Source: Pseudomonas vranovensis DSM 16006 (GTDB lineage Bacteria; Pseudomonadota; Gammaproteobacteria; Pseudomonadales; Pseudomonadaceae). Taken from it: a stretch of 64,000 bases of DNA. The stretch spans positions 434,001 to 498,000 of the forward strand of contig NZ_AUED01000002.1 of the NCBI RefSeq assembly GCF_000425805.1. The letters are read 5' to 3'. Below are positions 55,479 to 64,000 of the stretch, in pieces (the stretch's first letter is position 1; the number at the start of each line of letters is the position of its first letter). The translations under genes and the position numbers were made by a program. The notes under the pieces are model-generated. The model searched no databases, was not told the DNA's origin, and worked only from the letters and a program-made list of their open reading frames with translations.

Positions 55479-56257
55479 TATTCATGCTCCTTGGAGAGTG
55501 CGGCGCAAATCACATGGATGCCGCGGGCTTCAATCTGTTCGCGTGCCTCAAGGGACAAGCGCTCATCGGTAATAAGGGTGTTCAGACTGCCCCAGGGCAG
55601 CTCGAGGTTGGGGATCTTGCGCCCGACCTTGTCTGACTCGACCATCACGATCACTTCTCGCGCCACCTCGGCCATGACCCGGCTCAGGCCCAGCAACTCG
55701 TTGAAGGTTGTAGTCCCACGGGCCAAGTCGATGCCATCGGCGCCAATGAACAACTGGTCGAAATCGTAGGAGCGTAGTACCTGCTCGGCAACCTGACCCT
55801 GGAAGGATTCGGAATGCGGGTCCCAGGTCCCCCCGGTCATCAATAGCACCGGCTCATGCTCCAACTCGCTCAGGGCACGGGCCACATTCAGGGAGTTGGT
55901 CATCACCACCAGGCCAGGCTGATGGCCGAGTTCGGGAATCATTGCCGCTGTGGTGCTGCCGCTGTCGATGATGATCCGCGCGTGTTCGCGGATACGCCCA
56001 ACTGCAGCCTTGGCAATGGCCTGCTTGTAGAGGGAGACAGGCTGGCCCTGATCGGCAATCAGCTCCTGAGGCAGGGTCACCGCTCCCCCGTAGCGACGCA
56101 GCAGCAGACCGTTGGCCTCCAGGGCCGCCAGGTCCTTGCGGATGGTCACTTCCGAGGTTTCGAAACGTTTGGCCAAGGCGTCGACACTCACCTCGCCCTG
56201 TTCATTGAGCAAGGCAAGAATGTTGTGTCGGCGTTGGGGGGTGTTTCGTTTCGACAT
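55478..56257 (-). CDS. glmR: DeoR-family regulator GlmR
   Basis: 259 residues. N-terminal DeoR HTH ([39 protein letters not shown]) and C-terminal DeoR sensor domain ([29 protein letters not shown]). Immediately upstream of glmS in one operon, as in P. aeruginosa, and thought to regulate it in response to an amino-sugar phosphate. The ATG at 56257 is chosen over 56296. Confidence 0.95.
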   Translation of the reverse strand: MSKRNTPQRRHNILALLNEQGEVSVDALAKRFETSEVTIRKDLAALEANGLLLRRYGGAVTLPQELIADQGQPVSLYKQAIAKAAVGRIREHARIIIDSGSTTAAMIPELGHQPGLVVMTNSLNVARALSELEHEPVLLMTGGTWDPHSESFQGQVAEQVLRSYDFDQLFIGADGIDLARGTTTFNELLGLSRVMAEVAREVIVMVESDKVGRKIPNLELPWGSLNTLITDERLSLEAREQIEARGIHVICAALSKEHE

Positions 56258-56420
56258 GGTGTCTTTAAGTTTCGTTTCGAAAGATAACGATGCCAATCAA
56301 AACCTAAAGAAGGATATGCGTCAAGCGGGCAGACGAAAAAATCGAGTGTGGATAACTCACTCGAAGGCCAAGCCGGCGCCTACCTGCGGGCTCGAACCGC
56401 AATGTATCCACAAAAAATAA

Positions 56421-56454
56421 AAAGGCCGACTTATGCACAATCCAGTCGGCCTTT
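56421..56454. terminator. Bidirectional terminator between glmU and glmR
   Basis: AAAGGCCGACT (56421-56431) pairs perfectly with AGTCGGCCTTT (56444-56454). The A/T-rich flanks allow termination on either strand; it ends glmU transcripts. Confidence 0.88.
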
Positions 56455-56474
56455 CTTCACGGCTATGGATAACG

Positions 56475-57842
56475 TCAGCTCTTCTTGATTTTCTCCGGCC
56501 GCTTCCAGCCGTCGATGTTGCGTTGACGTGCACGCCCCACTGCCAGCTGGCTGGCTTCCACATTCTGGGTGATGGTGGAACCGGCTGCGGTGGTAGCCCC
56601 GGCACCGATATCCACAGGCGCCACCAGCGAACTGTTGGAACCAATGAACACATCCTCACCCAGGATGGTCTTGAACTTGTTCGCGCCGTCGTAGTTGCAG
56701 GTGATGGTGCCGGCACCGATGTTGGAACGTGCGCCGATTTCGGCGTCGCCCAGGTAGGACAAGTGGCCAGCCTTTGCGCCTTCACCGAGGTGAGCGTTCT
56801 TCAGTTCGACAAAGTTACCCACATGGGCACGGGCATCCAGCACACTGCCCGGACGCAAGCGGGCGAACGGGCCTGCGTCGCTGCCTTCACCCATGATCGC
56901 GCCTTCGAGGTGGCTGTTGGCTTTGACGATCGCACCTTTGCGCAACGTGGTGTTCTTGATCACGCAGTTCGGACCGATCACCACGTCGTCTTCGATGACC
57001 ACACGGCCTTCGAGAATCACGTTGATGTCGATCAGCACATCACGGCCGACAGTTACTTCACCACGTACATCGAAACGCGCCGGGTCGCGCAGGGTCACGC
57101 CCTGGGCCATCAGGCGGCGGCCTTCACGCAGCTGGTAGTGACGCTCCAGTTCAGCCAATTGGCGACGGTCGTTGGCGCCCTGCACTTCCATCGCGTCCAG
57201 CGGCTGTTCGGTGGCAACCACCAGGCCATCGGCAACGGCCATGGCAATCACGTCGGTGAGGTAATACTCGCCCTGGGCGTTGTTGTTCGACAGACGGCCC
57301 AGCCATTCGGCCAAACGTGCACCTGGAACAGCCAGGATGCCGGTGTTGCCTTCCTTGATGGCTTTCTGTGCCTCGTTTGCGTCTTTGTGCTCGACAATAG
57401 CTGCCACCTGGCCCTGGGCATCGCGCACGATACGACCGTAGCCGGTAGGATCATCAAGGGTGACGGTCAGCAGGCCCAATTGCTCAGGGGTTACTTTGGC
57501 CAGCAGGCGCTTGAGGGTATCCACCTCGATAAGCGGTACATCGCCATAAAGGATCAGCACGGTGTCGGCATTCAGTGCCGGCAGGGCTTGGGCGACGGCG
57601 TGGCCTGTACCCAGTTGTTTGTCTTGCAGGACGAAATTCAGATCGTCGGCGGCCAGGCGCTCACGAACAAGCTCCGCGCCGTGCCCGATAACCACGTGAA
57701 TACCCTGTGGCTCAAGCTGGCGGGCGCTGTGGATAACATGGCCGAGCATGGAATTGCCGGCGACCGGGTGCAGGACCTTGGGCAGCGCCGAACGCATGCG
57801 GGTGCCTTGGCCGGCGGCGAGAATAACGATATCGAGGGACAT
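56475..57842 (-). CDS. glmU: Bifunctional GlmU (GlcNAc-1-P uridyltransferase / GlcN-1-P acetyltransferase)
   Basis: 455 residues. N-terminal pyrophosphorylase ([22 protein letters not shown]) and C-terminal left-handed beta-helix of hexapeptide repeats (VEVTVG-like to [18 protein letters not shown]...). Makes UDP-GlcNAc for peptidoglycan and LPS. Upstream of glmR-glmS, downstream of the atp operon, the usual Pseudomonas arrangement. Confidence 0.98.
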   Translation of the reverse strand: MSLDIVILAAGQGTRMRSALPKVLHPVAGNSMLGHVIHSARQLEPQGIHVVIGHGAELVRERLAADDLNFVLQDKQLGTGHAVAQALPALNADTVLILYGDVPLIEVDTLKRLLAKVTPEQLGLLTVTLDDPTGYGRIVRDAQGQVAAIVEHKDANEAQKAIKEGNTGILAVPGARLAEWLGRLSNNNAQGEYYLTDVIAMAVADGLVVATEQPLDAMEVQGANDRRQLAELERHYQLREGRRLMAQGVTLRDPARFDVRGEVTVGRDVLIDINVILEGRVVIEDDVVIGPNCVIKNTTLRKGAIVKANSHLEGAIMGEGSDAGPFARLRPGSVLDARAHVGNFVELKNAHLGEGAKAGHLSYLGDAEIGARSNIGAGTITCNYDGANKFKTILGEDVFIGSNSSLVAPVDIGAGATTAAGSTITQNVEASQLAVGRARQRNIDGWKRPEKIKKS

Positions 57843-57905
57843 TGACTGGCTACCAATCCTGGGTGGTCAGCGATGTGACCAAAAGAAGAAAACGCAGAAA
57901 AAGAA

Positions 57906-57929
57906 AAAGGGTAGCCGAGGCTACCCTTT
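57906..57929 (-). terminator. Terminator of the atp operon
   Basis: AAAGGGTAGCC (57906-57916) pairs with GGCTACCCTTT (57919-57929); a T-rich tail follows on the minus strand. Confidence 0.9.
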
Positions 57930-57966
57930 AACTCAATCGCATCACAAGTGATTGGCCGTGGCCAGA

Positions 57967-58386
57967 TTACTTGCCTTTGCGCATTTGCTGGACGGTACGC
58001 AGCTGAGCTGCGGCCTCGGCCAGACGTGCGGCGGCGGCGCCGTAGTCGAACTCCGCGCCTTTTTCGTTCAGGGCGTTCTCAGCAGCCTTGAGGGCATCCT
58101 GAGCCTGGGCTTCGTCCAGGTCGGCAGCACGTTGCACGGTATCGGCAAGCACCTTGACCATGTTCGGCTGGACCTCGAGGAAACCACCAGAGATGTAGAA
58201 CACCTCTTGGGCGCCACCCTGCTTGGTCAGCGTGATAGGACCTGGCTTCAGATTAGTGATCAGCGGCGCGTGGCCTGGAGCGATACCAAGATCACCCAGG
58301 TTACCGTGCGCAACCACCATCTCGACCAGACCGGAGAAAATCTCTCCTTCTGCGCTGACGATATCGCAATGGACTGTCATAGCCAT
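57967..58386 (-). CDS. atpC: ATP synthase epsilon subunit AtpC
   Basis: 139 residues: N-terminal beta-sandwich ([40 protein letters not shown]) and C-terminal helical hairpin. Part of the F1 central stalk; it regulates ATP hydrolysis. Last atp gene, 44 bp after atpD. ATG at 58386, with an alternative at 58380. Confidence 0.97.
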   Translation of the reverse strand: MAMTVHCDIVSAEGEIFSGLVEMVVAHGNLGDLGIAPGHAPLITNLKPGPITLTKQGGAQEVFYISGGFLEVQPNMVKVLADTVQRAADLDEAQAQDALKAAENALNEKGAEFDYGAAAARLAEAAAQLRTVQQMRKGK

Positions 58387-58430
58387 CTGCTTGCCTCAAC
58401 CTGATTAGCGCCCCTTTCGGGGCGCCGGGA

Positions 58431-59834
<1,404 letters not shown>

Positions 59835-60695
59835 TTAAACCGCGGCAGCGCCGCCGACGATTTCCGAGATCTCTTGGGTGATCGCAGCCTGACGCGCCTT
59901 GTTGTAGATCAGCTGCAATTCGCTGATCAGATCACCGGCGTTGTCGGTGGCGTTCTTCATTGCGATCATCCGGGCAGCTTGTTCAGCTGCGTTGTTCTCG
60001 ACCACCGCCTGGTAGACCTGCGACTCCACGTAACGCACCATCAGGCCGTCCAGCAGCTCTTTGGCGTCAGGTTCGTAGAGGTAGTCCCAGTGGTGCTTGA
60101 GTTCTTGATCCGGGGTTGCAACCAACGGAATCAACTGCTCGACCGTTGGGGTTTGCGTCATGGTATTGATGAACTTGTTCGATACCACGGACAGACGATC
60201 GATACGACCATCCAGGTAAGCGTCCAGCATGACCTTGACGCTGCCGATCAGATCATTGATCGACGGCTCTTCGCCCAGGTGGCTGATCGCTGCAACGACG
60301 TTACCGCCGAAGCTGCGGAAAAACGCCGCACCCTTGCTGCCAACCACGCAAAGATCGATCTCGATACCTTGCTCGCGGTTGACCGCCATGTCCTTGACCA
60401 GGGCCTTGAACAGGTTGGTGTTCAAGCCACCGCACAGACCACGGTCACTGCTCACGACGACATAACCAACGCGCTTTACAGGGCGGTCGATCATGAACGG
60501 GTGACGGTATTCCGGGTTGGCGTTGGCCAGATGACCAATAACCTGGCGGATACGCTCCGCATAAGGACGGCTAGCAGCCATGCGCATTTGAGCCTTGCGC
60601 ATCTTGCTGACCGCCACTTTTTCCATGGCGCTGGTAATTTTTTGCGTGCTTTTGATGCTCGCAATCTTACTGCGAATCTCTTTTGCGCCTGCCAT
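59835..60695 (-). CDS. atpG: ATP synthase gamma subunit AtpG
   Basis: 286 residues; N- and C-terminal helices form the rotor shaft coiled coil ([64 protein letters not shown]). Central F1 stalk, between atpA and atpD as usual. Confidence 0.98.
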   Translation of the reverse strand: MAGAKEIRSKIASIKSTQKITSAMEKVAVSKMRKAQMRMAASRPYAERIRQVIGHLANANPEYRHPFMIDRPVKRVGYVVVSSDRGLCGGLNTNLFKALVKDMAVNREQGIEIDLCVVGSKGAAFFRSFGGNVVAAISHLGEEPSINDLIGSVKVMLDAYLDGRIDRLSVVSNKFINTMTQTPTVEQLIPLVATPDQELKHHWDYLYEPDAKELLDGLMVRYVESQVYQAVVENNAAEQAARMIAMKNATDNAGDLISELQLIYNKARQAAITQEISEIVGGAAAV

Positions 60696-60745
60696 GTAAC
60701 ACCTATCAGGTTAGCAAGCGGGGGCTGCAAAGCCCCCGCTGCGGC

Positions 60746-62290
60746 TTACCAGGTTTGGGTGGCCTTGAACTTCTCGATACCGGCTTTGATGCCAGCGTCG
60801 ATTTCGTCGTTGAAGTCACCCTTCACGTTGATCTTCGCCATCAGTTCGGCGTGATCACGGTTGAAGTAAGCAATCAGCGCTTGTTCGAAGCTGCCGACTT
60901 TGGCGATTTCAACGTCGGTCAGGAACCCACGCTCAGCGGCATACAGCGACAGCGCCATGTCCGCGATGGACATTGGAGCGTATTGCTTCTGCTTCATCAG
61001 CTCGGTAACACGTTGACCGTGCTCGAGTTGCTTACGGGTGGCTTCGTCCAGGTCAGAGGCGAACTGGGCGAATGCCGCCAGTTCACGGTACTGAGCCAGA
61101 GCGGTACGGATACCACCGGAGAGCTTCTTGATGATCTTGGTCTGAGCGGCACCACCTACACGGGATACCGAAACACCGGCGTTAACTGCAGGACGGATGC
61201 CCGAGTTGAACATGGCCGATTCCAGGAAGATCTGACCGTCGGTGATGGAAATCACGTTGGTCGGAACGAACGCGGAAACGTCGCCAGCCTGGGTTTCGAT
61301 GATCGGCAGTGCGGTCAGGGAACCGGTCTTGCCAGTTACAGCGCCGTTGGTGAACTTCTCGACGTACTCTTCGGAAACGCGCGATGCACGCTCCAGCAGA
61401 CGGGAGTGGAGATAGAACACGTCACCTGGGTACGCTTCTCGTCCTGGTGGACGGCGCAGCAGCAGGGAGATCTGACGGTAGGCAACGGCCTGCTTGGACA
61501 GGTCATCGTAAACGATCAGAGCGTCTTCACCGCGGTCACGGAAGAACTCGCCCATGGTGCAACCGGCGTATGGCGCCAGGAATTGCAGTGCGGCGGATTC
61601 CGAAGCACTGGCAACAACCACGATGGTGTTGGCCAGGGCGCCGTTTTCTTCCAGCTTGCGAACGATGTTGGCAACGGTGGAACGCTTCTGGCCGACGGCT
61701 ACATAAACACAGAAAATACCGCTGTCTTTCTGGTTGATGATGGCGTCGATCGCCATGGCGGTCTTACCGATCTGACGGTCACCGATGATCAGCTCACGCT
61801 GGCCACGGCCGACAGGGATCATGGCGTCGACGGATTTGTAGCCAGTCTGTACAGGCTGGTCTACCGACTTACGCCAGATAACGCCCGGGGCAACTTTCTC
61901 GACCGCGTCGGTCTCGGTGTTGCCCAGTGGGCCTTTGCCGTCGATTGGGTTGCCCAGTGCGTCGACAACGCGACCCAGCAGTTCCTTACCAACTGGAACT
62001 TCGAGGATGCGACCGGTGCACTTGGCGCTCATGCCTTCAGCGAGGGTGTCGTATGCGCCCAGTACTACCGCACCAACGGAGTCTTGCTCCAGGTTGAGGG
62101 CCATACCGAACACGCCACCTGGAAACTCGATCATTTCGCCGTACATAACGTCGGCCAGACCGTGAATCCGCACGATACCGTCAGAAACACTGACGACGGT
62201 ACCTTCGTTGCGGGCTTGAGAGGCTACATCGAGATTCTCGATGCGGCCCTTGATGATTTCACTAATTTCGGAAGGATTGAGTTGCTGCAT
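60746..62290 (-). CDS. atpA: ATP synthase alpha subunit AtpA
   Basis: 514 residues; Walker A GDRQIGKT near residues 169-176 and the C-terminal alpha-helical domain. Non-catalytic nucleotide-binding F1 subunit. 21 bp after atpH. Confidence 0.98.
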   Translation of the reverse strand: MQQLNPSEISEIIKGRIENLDVASQARNEGTVVSVSDGIVRIHGLADVMYGEMIEFPGGVFGMALNLEQDSVGAVVLGAYDTLAEGMSAKCTGRILEVPVGKELLGRVVDALGNPIDGKGPLGNTETDAVEKVAPGVIWRKSVDQPVQTGYKSVDAMIPVGRGQRELIIGDRQIGKTAMAIDAIINQKDSGIFCVYVAVGQKRSTVANIVRKLEENGALANTIVVVASASESAALQFLAPYAGCTMGEFFRDRGEDALIVYDDLSKQAVAYRQISLLLRRPPGREAYPGDVFYLHSRLLERASRVSEEYVEKFTNGAVTGKTGSLTALPIIETQAGDVSAFVPTNVISITDGQIFLESAMFNSGIRPAVNAGVSVSRVGGAAQTKIIKKLSGGIRTALAQYRELAAFAQFASDLDEATRKQLEHGQRVTELMKQKQYAPMSIADMALSLYAAERGFLTDVEIAKVGSFEQALIAYFNRDHAELMAKINVKGDFNDEIDAGIKAGIEKFKATQTW

Positions 62291-62311
62291 TGCTCTGCTG
62301 CCCCTTCAAAC

Positions 62312-62848
62312 TCAAGATTTCAATGCTTCGGCCAGTTTCGCGATTTTGCCGCGAACCGAGCCATCGATTACCAGGTCGCCGGCGCGGATCACGACACCAC
62401 CGATTAGGGAGGCGTCCTCCGTCGCATGCAGGCGCACTTCCCGGCTGAGCCGTGCACTGAGAACCTTGGCGAGTTTGTCTTGCTGTTCTTGGTTCAACGC
62501 AAAAGCACTAGTGACTTCCACGTCCACGGATTTTTCTTGCTCGGCCTTGTACAGCTCGAACAAAGACGCAATCTCCGGCAACAGCAGGAGACGGTCGTTT
62601 TCCGCGGCAACATGAATGAAATTCTGTGCCTGTACATCGAACTTGTCACCGCACACGTCAATAAACGCGGCGGCCTTTTCTGCGCTCGTCAGTCGCGGGG
62701 CCTTGAGCAGGCGCTGCATTGTGCCGTCTTCCGACACTGCAGCAGCCAGGCCGAGCATGGCTGACCAATTGGCCAGTTGCTGATGGGCCTGGGCGTGCTC
62801 AAAGGCCGCCTTAGCGTAAGGTCGGGCCAACGTGGTCAGTTCTGCCAT
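62312..62848 (-). CDS. atpH: ATP synthase delta subunit AtpH
   Basis: 178 residues of the OSCP/delta family ([22 protein letters not shown] at the start; [25 protein letters not shown] at the end). Peripheral stalk link between F1 and the b subunits. 12 bp after atpF. Confidence 0.98.
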   Translation of the reverse strand: MAELTTLARPYAKAAFEHAQAHQQLANWSAMLGLAAAVSEDGTMQRLLKAPRLTSAEKAAAFIDVCGDKFDVQAQNFIHVAAENDRLLLLPEIASLFELYKAEQEKSVDVEVTSAFALNQEQQDKLAKVLSARLSREVRLHATEDASLIGGVVIRAGDLVIDGSVRGKIAKLAEALKS

Positions 62849-62860
62849 GATCGCCCTCGC

Positions 62861-63331
62861 TTAAATTTCAGCGGCCAGTTTATTAACCAGCTCCGCATGC
62901 GCGTTTTGATCGATTGTGGCGCCAAGGATCTTTTCAGCACCGCCAACGGCCAGGCTACCCACTTGGGCGCGCAGCGCGTCTTTGACGCTGTTAATTTCCT
63001 GTTCGATCTCGGCTTGAGCCTGAGCCTTCACACGGTCAGCTTCGACGCGGGCCTGATCACGGGCTTCCTCGACGATCTGAGCACCGCGCTTCTTGGCTTG
63101 CTCAATGATTTCGGCTGCCTGAGCTTTCGCTTCGCGCAGTTGCTGACCCGCTTTATCTTGGGCCAACTCCAGGTCGCGAGCTGCTCGGTTGGCAGCGTCC
63201 AGTCCATCCGCGATCTTCTTCTGACGTTCTTGCAATGCCGCGATGACCGGAGGCCACACGAACTTCATGCAGAACAGCACAAAAATGAAGAACGCAACGG
63301 ACTGACCAATCAGGGTTGCATTAATGTTCAC
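62861..63331 (-). CDS. atpF: ATP synthase b subunit AtpF
   Basis: 156 residues; one N-terminal membrane helix ([22 protein letters not shown]) followed by a long amphipathic coiled coil. Peripheral stalk dimer. Confidence 0.98.
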   Translation of the reverse strand: MNINATLIGQSVAFFIFVLFCMKFVWPPVIAALQERQKKIADGLDAANRAARDLELAQDKAGQQLREAKAQAAEIIEQAKKRGAQIVEEARDQARVEADRVKAQAQAEIEQEINSVKDALRAQVGSLAVGGAEKILGATIDQNAHAELVNKLAAEI

Positions 63332-63388
63332 GCCAACACCTCGCTCGTTCTTTGTCCATCACACCAAACCACTCGAGAATTCGAGTGA

Positions 63389-63661
<273 letters not shown>

Positions 63662-63789
63662 TTACGTCGTATTGGTTAGGTTTTTTAGTTTGAAGCGGTA
63701 AAACAAAATCGTTTGGTACAGCTGCCCTTGCGGACGTTTTCGACCCTCCCCGATACCTGCGGAAGGGTCATCAGACACGCCAGGCGGTC

Positions 63790-64000
<211 letters not shown>

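Noticed and set aside
53727..55769. A 680-codon plus-strand frame opposite glmS
   Set aside because: Antisense shadow; the opposite strand is unquestionably glmS.

Overview
The window is a chromosomal segment of a Pseudomonas, most likely from the P. putida / P. fluorescens side of the genus. The evidence is a high-GC gene set with Pseudomonas-type proteins throughout, the purEK, aspA, pycAB-pycR, zwf, uvrD, glmS-glmR-glmU and atp gene order, and several copies of the REP palindrome typical of that group. The atp operon at the right edge normally sits next to parAB, gidAB and oriC, so the replication origin is probably only some tens of kb beyond the right end. No tRNA, rRNA, CRISPR, prophage, transposase or defence island is visible.

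Layout. 1-12.1 kb: purK (cut by the window edge) and purE, a HypT-like LysR gene, aspA, ansA, then a polyamine block (AraC regulator, acetylpolyamine amidohydrolase, orphan polyamine-binding protein, MocR regulator, PaiB-like protein, two GNAT acetyltransferases). 12.1-22.2 kb: two-subunit pyruvate carboxylase (pycB/oadA, pycA/accC) with its divergent LysR gene, then a HexR-type regulator divergent from a zwf paralogue, and a large PAS-GGDEF-EAL protein. 22.3-30.2 kb: uvrD, a Tim44-like protein, a SUKH-family protein, a CPA2 cation antiporter, an acyl-CoA thioesterase, pdxY and a DUF3301 protein. 30.1-33.8 kb: a zinc-starvation block with two COG0523 GTPases divergent from a small secreted protein and folE2, with a clear Zur-box-like dyad between them. 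33.8-38.7 kb: DUF3617 protein, cardiolipin synthase, cyclopropane fatty acid synthase, lpd3.

38.7-52.1 kb is a complete benzoate-to-beta-ketoadipate-branch cluster. Read in transcription order on the minus strand it is xylS-type regulator, benK, benF, benR, benABCD, catBCA, benE, with catR divergent at the outer end. It covers uptake (BenF, BenK, BenE), dihydroxylation (BenABC), dehydrogenation to catechol (BenD), and ring cleavage to 3-oxoadipate enol-lactone (CatA, CatB, CatC). Matching pairs of BenR/XylS half-sites lie in front of benA and of benK. 52.1-53.6 kb holds a secreted acetamidase/formamidase-like gene next to the 3' end of glmS, the classical Tn7 attachment region. 53.6-57.8 kb: glmS, glmR, glmU. 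58.0-64 kb: atpC to atpB (atpB cut).

Signals beyond the genes: eleven exact 9-bp DnaA-box words in the window, with two dense clusters inside coding sequence (MocR linker; second COG0523 GTPase), and a perfect parS core inside folE2. Both fit an origin-proximal location. Other signals are a terminator hairpin in the purE leader, a HexR-type operator and several candidate LysR, AraC and MocR operators. I found no convincing wholly new system. The strongest unexplained signal is the DnaA-box clustering inside genes.
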